The notes under the pieces are model-generated. The model was given only the letters and a program-made list of their open reading frames with translations. It searched no databases and had not been told where the DNA came from. Position numbers and translations under genes: made by a program. From an uncultured Cyclobacteriaceae bacterium (lineage in GTDB: Bacteria > Bacteroidota > Bacteroidia > Cytophagales > Cyclobacteriaceae): DNA of 64,000 bases. Shown in pieces: positions 33,987 through 43,606 of the stretch. The DNA lies in NCBI GenBank assembly GCA_937146645.1, contig CAKZRQ010000057.1, positions 62,001 to 126,000 on the forward strand. The letters run 5' to 3'. Position 1 is the first letter of the stretch. Every line of letters starts with the position of its first letter.

Positions 33987-34721
33987 CTAGGATCCGGCCA
34001 CTAGATAAAGGCCTGCAGCCAAAGCTGCTCCGGTCAAAGGACCCAGGATTGGTATCCATGCGTATCCCCAATCTGTTGGCCCTTTTCCTTTAATTGGTAG
34101 TAAAGAGTGCATGAGTCTTGGACCGAAATCACGGGCTGGATTAATGGCGTAACCAGTAGTTCCACCAAGACTAAGTCCAATTACCCAAACCAAAAAGGCA
34201 ACAGGTATCGCTCCCAGTGAGCCCATACCAATTGGAGTTTGATTGGCGTCCTCCATTTGAACCCCTGTGCTGTAAAGGATGGCTAGCACCAAAACGAAGG
34301 TTCCTAAAAGCTCGGACAGAAAATTCAACTTGTCATTTCTAATGGCAGGTGCAGTACCAAATGGACCTGCAAGGGTTGCGGGATCTTTTTCCTCTTCGTA
34401 ATGATCTTTATACATCAGCCAGGCTAATCCAACTCCAAGCATAGCACCGGCGATTTGTGCTAGCACATACCCGGGAGCCATGGCCCAGTCAAACTGCCCA
34501 GTGATTCCAAGACCCACCGTGACGGCCGGGTTGAGATGGGCACCACTGTGGGGTCCGGCTACCACCACTCCAGTAAATACAGCCAGTGCCCAAGCCGTTG
34601 TTATTCCCATGATTCCTCCTCCGTTTCCATGGGTTTTTGGGAGGATCATATTTGCAACCACTCCAGATCCGAGAAGGAGTAGGAGGAAAGTTCCGATAAA
34701 TTCTGCGAGATAAGGATTCAT
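33987..34721 (-). CDS. glpF: Glycerol uptake facilitator (MIP family)
   Basis: 244 residues with six membrane helices and both half-helix NPA motifs, HLNPAVTVG and AINPARDFGPR. The second motif followed by Asp matches the glyceroporin subgroup (NPARD) rather than water-only aquaporins (NPARS/A). Its ATG is 1 nt after the glpK stop, so they are translationally coupled. It brings glycerol into the cell for GlpK. Confidence 0.93.
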   Translation of the reverse strand: MNPYLAEFIGTFLLLLLGSGVVANMILPKTHGNGGGIMGITTAWALAVFTGVVVAGPHSGAHLNPAVTVGLGITGQFDWAMAPGYVLAQIAGAMLGVGLAWLMYKDHYEEEKDPATLAGPFGTAPAIRNDKLNFLSELLGTFVLVLAILYSTGVQMEDANQTPIGMGSLGAIPVAFLVWVIGLSLGGTTGYAINPARDFGPRLMHSLLPIKGKGPTDWGYAWIPILGPLTGAALAAGLYLVAGS

Positions 34722-34722
34722 A

Positions 34723-36222
34723 TTATTCTGTCCAGTCTTTTGATCGTTCTACTGCTTTATGCCAAAAGTGTAAAAGGTTTTCTCTTTCAGTATCTTCCAT
34801 CTCAGGAGTGAAGTTTTTGTCTGCTTCCCAAAGCTCATGAATCTCCTCCTGACTATTCCAAAAGCCAACAGCCAGTCCAGCTAGAAATGCAGCTCCTATC
34901 GCCGTGGTTTCAATGATTTGTGGACGCTTGATTTCGCAATCCAGAAGATCTGCCTGAAACTGCATCAGGAAGTTATTTGCGGTAGCACCACCATCCACAC
35001 GGAGTTCGGTAATTGGCTTTCCACTGTCTTTCTCCATGGCCTTCAGCACATCGTAAACCTGATAATCGATAGCCTCTAAAGCAGCACGAGTGAAATGAGC
35101 TTGGGTAGTTCCTCGGGTTATCCCAAAAAAGGCACCGCGGGCATTTTGATCCCAATGAGGCGCTCCAAGCCCAGCCAAAGCTGGAACGAAATAAACGCCT
35201 TCATTTTCATCGATACTTAAAGCAAGCTTTTCTGTTTCTTTGGCATCCTTAAAAAGCTCCAGCCCATCACGCAGCCATTGTATGGCCGCACCGCCTATGA
35301 AAACGGAGCCTTCAAGGGCATAATTAATTTCTTTTCCAATCTTCCAGGCTACCGTCGTGAGAAGTTGGTTTTCAGATATCACAGCATCTGACCCTGTATT
35401 CATTACAAGGAAGCAGCCAGTCCCATAGGTAGTCTTGGCCATTCCTGGTTCGGTACAAAGCTGACCAAACAAAGCTGCTTGCTGATCTCCTGCTATTCCG
35501 GCTATGGGGATTTTTGTTTTTAGTACATCGCCAGCTGTTTCTCCATAGACCTCACTACAAGTTCTCACCTCAGGAAGCATACTTTTTGGGATACCGAATA
35601 ATTCCAAAAGCTCATCATCCCATTGCTGAGTATGGATATTAAATAGCATGGTCCGGCTCGCATTCGTAATGTCGGTGATGTGTTTTTGGCCAGCAGTGAG
35701 TTTCCATACCAACCATGAATCTACTGTTCCAAAAGCAAGCTCTCCCGCCTCGGCTCTTTCTCTGACTCCTTCCACATTTTCAAGAATCCATCGGATTTTG
35801 GTGGCGGAGAAATAAGCATCTATGATCAGGCCAGTCTTGCTACTGATCAATTCACTATGCCCATCGGCTTTTAGCTGATTACAGAAAGCTGCTGTCCTTC
35901 GATCCTGCCAGACAATGGCATTGAATACCGGTTTCCCGGTTTTTCGATCCCAGACAATGGTGGTTTCTCTTTGATTCGTAATCCCGATTCCGGCTATTTC
36001 ATCCGCTGCAATATCCTTATCCAAAAAGGCCTCAATCATCACAGAAGATTGGGATTTCCAGATTTCGATGGGATCATGTTCCACCCATCCTTGCTTGGGA
36101 AAATATTGCTTGAACTCCTTTTGGGCGGTAGCGATAATTTGCCCCTTTTTATCAAAAATAATGGCCCTGGAACTGGTTGTTCCCTGGTCTAAAGCCAGTA
36201 TGTAGGGTTTGGATTCGGTCAT
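34723..36222 (-). CDS. glpK: Glycerol kinase
   Basis: 499 residues, the standard length. FGGY signatures: [15 protein letters not shown] at the start, [28 protein letters not shown] (catalytic substrate region), [11 protein letters not shown], and the C-terminal [20 protein letters not shown]. It makes sn-glycerol 3-phosphate for GlpD. It sits between glpD (64 nt upstream) and glpF (1 nt downstream). Confidence 0.97.
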   Translation of the reverse strand: MTESKPYILALDQGTTSSRAIIFDKKGQIIATAQKEFKQYFPKQGWVEHDPIEIWKSQSSVMIEAFLDKDIAADEIAGIGITNQRETTIVWDRKTGKPVFNAIVWQDRRTAAFCNQLKADGHSELISSKTGLIIDAYFSATKIRWILENVEGVRERAEAGELAFGTVDSWLVWKLTAGQKHITDITNASRTMLFNIHTQQWDDELLELFGIPKSMLPEVRTCSEVYGETAGDVLKTKIPIAGIAGDQQAALFGQLCTEPGMAKTTYGTGCFLVMNTGSDAVISENQLLTTVAWKIGKEINYALEGSVFIGGAAIQWLRDGLELFKDAKETEKLALSIDENEGVYFVPALAGLGAPHWDQNARGAFFGITRGTTQAHFTRAALEAIDYQVYDVLKAMEKDSGKPITELRVDGGATANNFLMQFQADLLDCEIKRPQIIETTAIGAAFLAGLAVGFWNSQEEIHELWEADKNFTPEMEDTERENLLHFWHKAVERSKDWTE

Positions 36223-36286
36223 TTGGATTTGGGTTAAAGTCCTAAAAAAAGCATTCTCAGTCGAATTCCCACGAATTATGGAAAAA

Positions 36287-37855
36287 TCAACTTGATTTGA
36301 TCAGGTATTTCGAAGCTACCTTATTAAAATCTTCTAGCTCTGAATCAATCCAGTCTTGATCTTTACCCATCTCAGAAGCCATCAGTTTGGCAACAGCAGG
36401 CGCAGCATCTATGGCTGCCTGAGCATCGAGTATGAGTATTCTTATTCTTCGGGATAGCACATCTTCCACTTTTACAGCCATTTCTCTTCTGAGAGCCCAA
36501 ATAATTTCAGCTTTAGTATTTGGGAAGCTGGGATGGATTTTTTCTCCAAGCTCAGGATTCTTATCGATCAGTATTTTGATTTGATGAGCGTGCGTTCCAT
36601 AAATCGCCCAATGACCCTCATGAGGTTTATTGGTATTCCCATTGATAAACATTCGCTCAGACTCAGATTTAGGATGCTCGATACCTGTTACTTTTTCGAA
36701 GTAATCCACCGTGTCTTCTCCCATTTGCCTGAAAGTGGTCCATTTTCCACCTGTTAGAGTAACCAATCCACTGTCTGATTGAATGATCTTGTGTGAGCGA
36801 GAGATTTCTTTTGTTTTAGCGCCTTCATCTTTTGGTCGTGCCAAAGGCCGTAATCCGGCGAAGACTGCTTTCACGTCTACTCTCGTGGGAGCTTTGGTCA
36901 GATATCCAGCGGCCGTTTCCAAAATAAAGTCTATCTCTTCCTGCAAGGCTTCAGGCTCCAGCTTCGCTTTTTCTCTGAGTGTGTCCGTGGTGCCCACCAC
37001 TAATCGATTATGCCAGGGAACTGCAAAAAGAACTCTTCCGTCTCTGGTCTTTGGTATCATCAGGGCATCTTTTCCACCCAAGAATTCCAGATCTAGAACC
37101 AGATGAATCCCCTGACTTGGTTGAATCATTTTTGGTGAATCAGGTTGATCCATTTGCAGAATTTTATCCGCGAAAACACCTGTAGCATTGACCACCATTT
37201 TTGCCTGAATGGAATAAGATTTTTTGCCAATTTCATCTCGGACTTTAAGTCCGGTTAGCTTGCCATTTTCATCCTTAATCAGCCCGGAAACTTTGGCATA
37301 ATTCAGGATGCAAGCACCTGCGTCATCCGCGGTTTGAGCAATGGCTACCGCAAGCCTTGCATCGTCGAATTGCCCATCGTGGTAAACCACTCCACCTTGA
37401 AGGCCTTCTTGCTTGATGGTTGGGAGGCGTTTGATGGTTTCCTCTCTGGAAATAAACTTAGACTTCCCAATTCTCAATCGACCGGCCATCCAATCGTAGG
37501 TCTTAAGACCAACCGTATACTGGAGTCGATCATAAAGCGTGTAAATCGGGATAATGAAGGGTTGATCATGTGCCAGATGGGAAGCATTTTTCAGAAGTCT
37601 TCCCCTTTCTCGAAGTGCTTCCCAAACCAGTGCCACATCTCCTTGAGCTAAATAGCGAACACCCCCATGCACTAGTTTCGTGCTTCTGCTTGAGGTACCT
37701 TTGGCAAAGTCAGCTTTCTCCAAAAGAACTACAGAAAGGCCTCTGGAAATCGCATCCAGTGCGACACCCAGCCCTGAAGAACCCCCGCCGATGACAGCGA
37801 TATCCCATACTTTTTCTTTATCGGCTAGCTGATTTAGATTCTCGGTTCGGTTCAT
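36287..37855 (-). CDS. glpD: FAD-dependent glycerol-3-phosphate dehydrogenase
   Basis: 522 residues. The N-terminal FAD-binding motif is visible ([20 protein letters not shown]), followed by the GlpD-typical [20 protein letters not shown] (split) and later [10 protein letters not shown] and [20 protein letters not shown]. The C-terminal helical domain is present ([18 protein letters not shown]). It oxidises glycerol 3-phosphate to dihydroxyacetone phosphate and passes electrons to quinone at the inner membrane. It is the first gene of glpDKF. No GlpR-like regulator is in the window. Confidence 0.96.
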   Translation of the reverse strand: MNRTENLNQLADKEKVWDIAVIGGGSSGLGVALDAISRGLSVVLLEKADFAKGTSSRSTKLVHGGVRYLAQGDVALVWEALRERGRLLKNASHLAHDQPFIIPIYTLYDRLQYTVGLKTYDWMAGRLRIGKSKFISREETIKRLPTIKQEGLQGGVVYHDGQFDDARLAVAIAQTADDAGACILNYAKVSGLIKDENGKLTGLKVRDEIGKKSYSIQAKMVVNATGVFADKILQMDQPDSPKMIQPSQGIHLVLDLEFLGGKDALMIPKTRDGRVLFAVPWHNRLVVGTTDTLREKAKLEPEALQEEIDFILETAAGYLTKAPTRVDVKAVFAGLRPLARPKDEGAKTKEISRSHKIIQSDSGLVTLTGGKWTTFRQMGEDTVDYFEKVTGIEHPKSESERMFINGNTNKPHEGHWAIYGTHAHQIKILIDKNPELGEKIHPSFPNTKAEIIWALRREMAVKVEDVLSRRIRILILDAQAAIDAAPAVAKLMASEMGKDQDWIDSELEDFNKVASKYLIKSS

Positions 37856-37957
37856 TTTGTCAACAGAAATTAGCTTGAAAAATACTTGAAAGGGCTAAAA
37901 ATCTAACTTACTAAATTCTGGATTTAAAGCACGAATTATGGCCTTTGTAGAATTGAA

Positions 37958-37989
37958 TTTTGAATTCTTAAATTCATAACCTACTTTTT
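37958..37989 (+). promoter_or_regulatory. Candidate promoter of the 37999 gene
   Basis: TTTTG at 37958-37962, then 19 bp, then TACTTTTT at 37982-37989. This fits the Bacteroidota -33 TTTG / -7 TAnnTTTG spacing with one mismatch in the -7 box. The ATG at 37999 would leave a very short leader. Confidence 0.4.
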
Positions 37990-37998
37990 AGTTGATCA

Positions 37999-39156
37999 AT
38001 GAATATCCTAGGATTGAAGAGTTATTGGGCCTTGATTTTCATAAGCATATGTTTTGTGGCTTGCGGACCTGAGGAAAAAGAATCGAAAGTCGAAGAGCTT
38101 CAGGTCCAAAAAGGTCTTTTTATAACTAGCCTTGACACTATTTATGTTGATGAAGAGGAATCCTCATTAGTTGGATTCTTCTTTTATTCCAACTCAAAAA
38201 TGCATTGGGCAGACGCAGTATCCTCTCAAGTATTTGCTTATGATGAAAAAGGAAAAACTGTCAAGACTTTTTTAGGGGCGGGAGATGGCCCTACCAATCA
38301 AAATGGTATAAATGCTGTCTTGGAATTTCGAGATGAATTTAAAATTCTAAGTGGTTTCACCCTATCCACTTTTGATTCGACTTTTACAGTTATCAGCAGG
38401 CAACAGATTGACTGGGGTGAAAAGGAATCCTATGATGAAATGTTGAATAATCCTCGTGCAGATATGAAAGGCCTTTACGAGGTGAATTGGATGGGTCGTA
38501 AGATTAATTTTCCGATTAGGACATTCGAGAATAGTGAATTTTTAGCGATGCCAATTAGTATGTCTCATCCGGGTTTAAATGGGTATTGGACCACAGAGTA
38601 CTACCAAGAAGTCGCCTTTCTGGGACTTTTCAATAGTGAAATGAAGTTAGAGAAAATTGGGGGCATTAGATCTCCAAAGTACTTGGATTATAGGTACGTG
38701 CCAAATTTCGATAAAGCGTATTTAGAGACCAAAGGAGATAGTATTCTGGCCTCTTTTCCCATTGATCCTAAAATCTATGTTTATGATCTGGATTTGAAGT
38801 TATTGGGAAGCTTTGGAGAGGAAGGTGAAGGTTTGAACATGAATTATGTCACTACTCAAACTCTGGATGAGGCTGAAGATCGATATGCTTCGGATATGCA
38901 GGAACTAGGATATTATGATCACCTATTTTATCATAAGGAGAGTGATTTGATATTCAGAACCTACTTGCCGAATGGTAGTCTAGGAAAGAATTCTAGACTA
39001 CAAATTTACAAGGATCATGAATTGGTAGCGGATGAAATCGTACCTACTAGATTTAGAGTTCTTGGTTCAAAAGACGGTGTTTTCTATGCCGATGGTATCG
39101 TAGATGAAGAAAATGAAGTTTTGGCCTTCTTTAAATTTACACTTGATGAAGAATAG
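37999..39156 (+). CDS. Propeller-like lipoprotein (DUF4221/BF3164-like)
   Basis: 385 residues with a lipobox at about Cys22 (ISICFVACGPE). The mature domain consists of repeated blade-like strands (HWADAVSSQVFAYDEKGKTV, EVAFLGLFNSEMKLEKIGGI, KIYVYDLDLKLLGSFGEEGE, LFYHKESDLIFRTYLPN). It is similar in style to 6-bladed propeller lipoproteins annotated DUF4221 or BF3164 in Bacteroidota, but I am not sure of the family. It overlaps the next gene by 11 nt, so they are probably co-translated. Confidence 0.6.
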   Translation: MNILGLKSYWALIFISICFVACGPEEKESKVEELQVQKGLFITSLDTIYVDEEESSLVGFFFYSNSKMHWADAVSSQVFAYDEKGKTVKTFLGAGDGPTNQNGINAVLEFRDEFKILSGFTLSTFDSTFTVISRQQIDWGEKESYDEMLNNPRADMKGLYEVNWMGRKINFPIRTFENSEFLAMPISMSHPGLNGYWTTEYYQEVAFLGLFNSEMKLEKIGGIRSPKYLDYRYVPNFDKAYLETKGDSILASFPIDPKIYVYDLDLKLLGSFGEEGEGLNMNYVTTQTLDEAEDRYASDMQELGYYDHLFYHKESDLIFRTYLPNGSLGKNSRLQIYKDHELVADEIVPTRFRVLGSKDGVFYADGIVDEENEVLAFFKFTLDEE

Positions 39157-40417
39157 AATTTACGCAACTATACTCTTCGTTTTTTTATCTAACCTCTCTT
39201 CAGCACAAGCCTTAAAGGTTGTCGATGCTGAAAATGGCGAGCCTATCTCGTTTTATCATGTTTTTGACGCTGATAAGAAAGCTATTTTAATGGGTTCCAT
39301 CGAAGGCCTCACTTCTCTAGAAGATATAAAATCCGCATTTTCGGATTCGCTTTATATTTCCCATTTAGGGTATGAACAAGGTGTTTTAGGACTAAATGAA
39401 ATCCAGAATTTTAAAGGTGAATTCACTTTTAAGCTAAGGCCTATATTCTTTGAATTAGAAGAAGCGACTGCCAAGATTATTGATGAGGATTCGCTCTTCA
39501 GGAGTTTTCAGAAGCGATTGAAATCAGAGCTTTCTAAAAACACTTGGATTGTCAGGGCTCATTTGGTAGAAACCATTGAAGAAATTGATTTTTTTGAGGA
39601 GCATTTTGCCTTGATGATTTTCACAGGTTTGAATGAAAGAAAAGGGAGGAATGGCTCATTCGATCGTGGAAGGAGTTTTACCATTTCACAATTTTCGAGA
39701 AGGAATATTGATTTAGATAGGGTGAGTGAAATGTTCTCAACCCGCGATTTGTTCGGAATAATTTTTAATGATGTGATTAAGGAAATTCGTGATTCCAAAC
39801 CTAAATCCATTGTCCCGTTTCAATCGGCAAGAATTCAAAATGTCTTTCAGGTAGAATATCGAATTGAAGGTTCTGATTTATTGTTTTCACTTTCCGAGCA
39901 AGGAAACCTTGTTTCGGTCAAATGGGCTGGTAATAAAGAATTTAATCTTCCAAACACCGATTTCATTCACTCCCATAAAGCTGAAATTAACTTTTATGAT
40001 AATCCCGATATTTTGGTGCCTGTGTCCTTAGATGTTCATTACAAAAACATTCAGAAAGGTCAAAATCGTAGAATTTGTATGTTGGGTTCATTCATCCCTA
40101 GCCCTATCGGAATTGATAAGTCTGACAACAATAAAAGAATGCAGAGATTCACGAGATCCATGTCATGGAATAATGAATTAACGGAATTCAATGCAAGTGA
40201 CAGATTTTTTCAAAGTGCCAAGGCTACCTACGCCCAGAAAATCATGGGAAGTTTTTCAGGAATTCAATTTAAGAACAGAGAATGGCAGGATTTAACCATA
40301 GAGCAGATTCAGTCAAAGTACGATGGCTATCCGGAAATTTTAGAAAATTCAAATAAAATGATAGAATATCGGGAAGAGCTAGTCGACTATCTCAAATCCT
40401 ATGGGCTCACTTGGTAA
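39146..40417 (+). CDS. Secreted protein with carboxypeptidase-regulatory-like domain, unknown
   Basis: 423 residues from the ATG at 39146, where a good signal peptide starts (MKNRIYATILFVFLSNLSSAQ, split: cleavage at about 21). An earlier in-frame start at 39104 would bury the signal. The first mature segment ALKVVDAENGEPISFYHVFD fits a CarboxypepD_reg-like beta domain. The rest (about 120-423) has no family I can name. The first 11 nt overlap the upstream propeller gene. The stop codon directly abuts that of the convergent phosphatase gene. Confidence 0.6.
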   Translation: MKNRIYATILFVFLSNLSSAQALKVVDAENGEPISFYHVFDADKKAILMGSIEGLTSLEDIKSAFSDSLYISHLGYEQGVLGLNEIQNFKGEFTFKLRPIFFELEEATAKIIDEDSLFRSFQKRLKSELSKNTWIVRAHLVETIEEIDFFEEHFALMIFTGLNERKGRNGSFDRGRSFTISQFSRRNIDLDRVSEMFSTRDLFGIIFNDVIKEIRDSKPKSIVPFQSARIQNVFQVEYRIEGSDLLFSLSEQGNLVSVKWAGNKEFNLPNTDFIHSHKAEINFYDNPDILVPVSLDVHYKNIQKGQNRRICMLGSFIPSPIGIDKSDNNKRMQRFTRSMSWNNELTEFNASDRFFQSAKATYAQKIMGSFSGIQFKNREWQDLTIEQIQSKYDGYPEILENSNKMIEYREELVDYLKSYGLTW

Positions 40418-40918
40418 TCAAAAATCCTTAAATGTCTTAATCTCAACACTGGCTGTTTCAGGTTCCAGACTCACTATATAAATATTGTCATATTCCACAT
40501 CCTCCAAGTCCGGATACTTGCCCTCTTCTCCGAGTAAAATATTGACTAGCCTGGGTGCGGTATTGCTGTGCCCGACTACCAGCACATTTCCATCTAATCC
40601 TTTCAAAACTTCTGCAAATTCTTTTTGCTTCCCGGGATCGTAAATTTGTACGGGAATTCGTAAATCATCCGAAGTGGGCTTTGCCGTTTGCCTGGTTCTT
40701 TGGTAGTTGCTCGAATAAATGTGTTTGATTTCTTTATCCGCCAGAATTTGGGAGAGTTTGATCGAGCGAAACATTCCCACCTGTGCAAGGTTCGGATCCG
40801 CATCCTGAGTCAATTGCTTTTCAGCATGCCTGACGATATAGATGGTCTTTGGATTTGACTTTGTGCCGCAGGAACCGATAATTCCGACGAAAAATAGAGC
40901 TAAAAGGATCTTTTTCAT
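40418..40918 (-). CDS. SixA-like histidine phosphatase lipoprotein
   Basis: 166 residues from the ATG at 40918; the TTG three codons upstream is not needed. A lipobox at about Cys17 (VGIIGSCGTK) is followed by a histidine-phosphatase domain: TIYIVRHAEKQL (catalytic RHxE), YSSNYQRTRQTAKPT, and VLVVGHSNTAPR with the second catalytic His. It is the small SixA size class but exported, so extracytoplasmic phosphomonoesters are the inferred substrates. Confidence 0.88.
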   Translation of the reverse strand: MKKILLALFFVGIIGSCGTKSNPKTIYIVRHAEKQLTQDADPNLAQVGMFRSIKLSQILADKEIKHIYSSNYQRTRQTAKPTSDDLRIPVQIYDPGKQKEFAEVLKGLDGNVLVVGHSNTAPRLVNILLGEEGKYPDLEDVEYDNIYIVSLEPETASVEIKTFKDF

Positions 40919-40988
40919 TTCTGCCAATATATTAAACCAGCCTAGCTAAATGAAAGCATTTCAGCATTCATCTTTGAGCTTTCTACCT

Positions 40989-41726
40989 TTATCCAGAATA
41001 GGTATTGTCCAAGTGCTGATCCTTTGCCTTGATGGTTTCAAAGTCAAGGTATTGCTCCCAAAACTCTTCTTCAGGAACAGCTGCTCGTAAAAACAGCTTT
41101 TCTTTTTTGACCGGATGGATAAAGACCAGATTGAAGGCATGCAAATTAATGCTGGCATCTGGATTAGCTTTTGCGAAGCCGTACTTCACATCCCCACGAA
41201 TCGGGCAACCCATGCTAGCTAGCTGGACACGAATCTGGTGAGGTCTTCCAGAGATCGGGCGAACTTCGATCAACCAATGATCATTCATATAGCCCAGAGC
41301 CTTGTAATTCAATTCTGCTTTCTGTGATCCCGGAACTTCACGGTCATGGGCAGTAACGACATTGCGCTTTTCATCCTTCACCAGCCAATGAGTCAGCTTT
41401 CCAGATTTTTGTCTTGGCTTTCTCTTTACGATAGCCCAATAAACTTTATGAATATCTCGCTTTCTAAAAAGCTCCATCATCCGTTCCAGACCTTTTGAGG
41501 TTCGTGCGAACGCCACCAATCCACTTACCGGTCGATCAAGCCTATGAATGGGATGCAGGAAAACCGCTCCAGGTTTGTTGTATTTTTTAGCGATGTAATC
41601 TTTGCAGTAATCCGTAAGTGTTTTGTCACCGGTCTTATCTCCCTGGACCAGGACACCTGCCGCCTTATTCACCACGAGCAGGTGATTATCCTCATAAACA
41701 ACGGTAAATGGAGTCTTCCTCTTCAT
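40989..41726 (-). CDS. RluA-family pseudouridine synthase
   Basis: 245 residues. The catalytic loop HRLDRPVSGLVAFART carries the conserved Asp of RluA-type enzymes. Other family markers are YEDNHLLVVNKAAGVLVQGD near the start and VRPISGRPHQIRVQLASMGC after it. It has no S4 domain at the N-terminus. The uridine isomerised (23S rRNA or tRNA) cannot be fixed. It lies on the minus strand between the phosphatase and ypdA. Confidence 0.93.
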   Translation of the reverse strand: MKRKTPFTVVYEDNHLLVVNKAAGVLVQGDKTGDKTLTDYCKDYIAKKYNKPGAVFLHPIHRLDRPVSGLVAFARTSKGLERMMELFRKRDIHKVYWAIVKRKPRQKSGKLTHWLVKDEKRNVVTAHDREVPGSQKAELNYKALGYMNDHWLIEVRPISGRPHQIRVQLASMGCPIRGDVKYGFAKANPDASINLHAFNLVFIHPVKKEKLFLRAAVPEEEFWEQYLDFETIKAKDQHLDNTYSG

Positions 41727-41812
41727 AACGAGCGCAAGTTAGCCAAATACAATCTGTTTTAAATACATCTCAATCGACTTCCAACCACCAAACTTCTAAA
41801 CCTCCTTGCCTC

Positions 41813-42787
41813 CTAGCTCCCCAACTTATGCGCAATATCCTTCACAATGGACTCAGCATGAACAATGGAGTTCTCTATAAAGAATTCCCTCGTGTTTAAG
41901 CCTCCGCAAACCACACCTGCCAGATAAACTCCTGGCACATTAGATTCCTGGTTGGCCTGATCATAGCAAGGCCGCTTTTTTTCATCCAGACTTAGTTCCA
42001 CGCCTAGCTGATCCAGGAGAGCTAAATTTGGTCGATAGCCGGTCATCGCTAGAACAAAATCATTTTCGATTTCGATATCTCCATCTGGAGAATCAATGAT
42101 TACGGAATCAGGGGTGATTTCTTTCACCTTGGAGTTCGTGAATGCAGGGATGGAGCCTTCTTTGATACGATTCATGATATCAGGCCGAACCCAGTATTTT
42201 ACATTTTGGTCCACTTCATCGCCCAAAAGAACCATGCTGACTTCAGCCCCTTTTCGCCAGCATTCTAAGGCTGCATCTACGGCTGAATTAGCACCGCCTA
42301 CTACAAGCACCTTCTGCCCGATGAAAGGCCATGGCTCTTTATAGTAATGCATCACTTTGGGGAGATCTTCCCCTGGAACATTCATAAGATTAGGCAAATC
42401 ATAAAACCCTGTAGCAAGGACTATTTTTCGGGTTTTGTAAGTCTGCTTTGAGGTTTTGATTTCAAAAAGATCATCAGCATGATCTAAAGTCTCCACTGCT
42501 TCATAAAGCCGAACATTCAAATCGTAGTGTGTAAAAATCCTCCGATAATACTCCAAAGCCTCAGTTCTAGTAGGTTTGTTTTCTACTGACATGAATGGAA
42601 TTCCAGCCATTTCCAATCTCTCAGAAGTAGAGAAAAATCGCATATTCACCGGGTAATTGTAAATGGAGTTAGTGAGTGCTCCCTTTTCCATAATCACATA
42701 ATCCAGCCCCGCTTTTTTCGCTTCTACACCACATGCTAACCCTATGGGTCCACCACCTACGATCAGGAGGTCATATATCTTACTCAT
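41813..42787 (-). CDS. ypdA: YpdA family bacillithiol-disulfide reductase
   Basis: 324 residues. An FAD-binding GGGPIGLACGVEAKKAG opens the protein, and a second Rossmann motif LVVGGANSAVDAALEC binds NADPH. The body matches YpdA/Bdr: YPVNMRFFSTSERLEMAGIP, FYDLPNLMNVPGEDLPKV and the end GVYLAGVVCGGLNTREFFIE. It lacks the CxxC of thioredoxin reductases. It regenerates reduced bacillithiol, a thiol found in many Bacteroidota as well as Firmicutes. Its start is 3 nt from the NRDE gene stop, so they form an operon. Confidence 0.88.
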   Translation of the reverse strand: MSKIYDLLIVGGGPIGLACGVEAKKAGLDYVIMEKGALTNSIYNYPVNMRFFSTSERLEMAGIPFMSVENKPTRTEALEYYRRIFTHYDLNVRLYEAVETLDHADDLFEIKTSKQTYKTRKIVLATGFYDLPNLMNVPGEDLPKVMHYYKEPWPFIGQKVLVVGGANSAVDAALECWRKGAEVSMVLLGDEVDQNVKYWVRPDIMNRIKEGSIPAFTNSKVKEITPDSVIIDSPDGDIEIENDFVLAMTGYRPNLALLDQLGVELSLDEKKRPCYDQANQESNVPGVYLAGVVCGGLNTREFFIENSIVHAESIVKDIAHKLGS

Positions 42788-42790
42788 TCG

Positions 42791-43552
42791 TTAATCTGCT
42801 TTTATAAATTGTTCTTTTGTGTCAGCAAAACGATGATAATCTCGCTCGAAGACACGCTGCTTTAGCCGGGTCAGGCCTGAAGCTTCCTGAATCACTACCA
42901 TGGACGAAACGGTCCCATAATTATTCCCAATCCGAATCAGCTGGGAGGAGAGCCCAATTTCCATCTGAGGGGGCACTCCGGTATCCGGTAGTTTTTCTAT
43001 GGGATATCTTTCTCTTGATTTTAAAGTATTCAGCAAACGATTTTCATCAAACGACTCTTCTAAAACCTCCGAAAGCTGCTTTTTGGCAAGCTCCACCTTT
43101 GGCCAGGGATCATTGATCAATCCATTACTAAGCCCATGAATTCCAGGCTTTACTTCTTCTACACCCTTGCCATAGTTGCTTAGATAAAAAATCTTCTCCC
43201 CATCAGAAACTACTAGGTTGAATCCATCATATGCATCCAAAGAAGGGGTCAGGCCTTCCAGATATGATTTTGGGCCTATTTTACTTTCGAGAAAAGCCTG
43301 CACCAAAAGACCTCTTGAAATTTGTGCAGTACGAGGATTTTTGAAATCACGATAATTCGTAAGTAAGGCCCATCTACCATTGGGATGGATTCCCATCCAG
43401 GTTCCTCCGCTTCGAAGATCTTTTCCACCATAAAAACCAGAGGGCCAGAGATGTAATTTTTCGCTAGGCCGCTCAAAGAATTCATCTCTATTGGCACTGA
43501 TAACCAATGGATATTCAGGATGGACTTTCCAGGCGAATGCGACTAAACACAT
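42791..43552 (-). CDS. NRDE family protein (TANGO2-like)
   Basis: 253 residues. MCLVAFAWKVHPEYPLVISA gives the near-N-terminal Cys2 of the Ntn-hydrolase-like NRDE family, and NRDEFFERP is the naming motif. GTWMGIHPNGRWALLTN and the C-terminal SSMVVIQEASG complete the pattern. Human TANGO2 is the relative; a haem or lipid role is debated there. Here it precedes ypdA with a 3-nt gap. Confidence 0.9.
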   Translation of the reverse strand: MCLVAFAWKVHPEYPLVISANRDEFFERPSEKLHLWPSGFYGGKDLRSGGTWMGIHPNGRWALLTNYRDFKNPRTAQISRGLLVQAFLESKIGPKSYLEGLTPSLDAYDGFNLVVSDGEKIFYLSNYGKGVEEVKPGIHGLSNGLINDPWPKVELAKKQLSEVLEESFDENRLLNTLKSRERYPIEKLPDTGVPPQMEIGLSSQLIRIGNNYGTVSSMVVIQEASGLTRLKQRVFERDYHRFADTKEQFIKAD

Positions 43553-43567
43553 ACTTAAAAGTAAAAC

Positions 43568-43592
43568 AAAAGGCCGGAAAAACCGGCCTTTC
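43568..43592 (-). terminator. Intrinsic terminator after the OYE gene
   Basis: AAAGGCCGG-N5-CCGGCCTTT, a perfect 9-bp stem 15 nt after the OYE stop. On the minus strand TTTTGTTTTAC follows. Confidence 0.85.
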
Positions 43593-43606
43593 TGGTGATA
43601 ACAACT

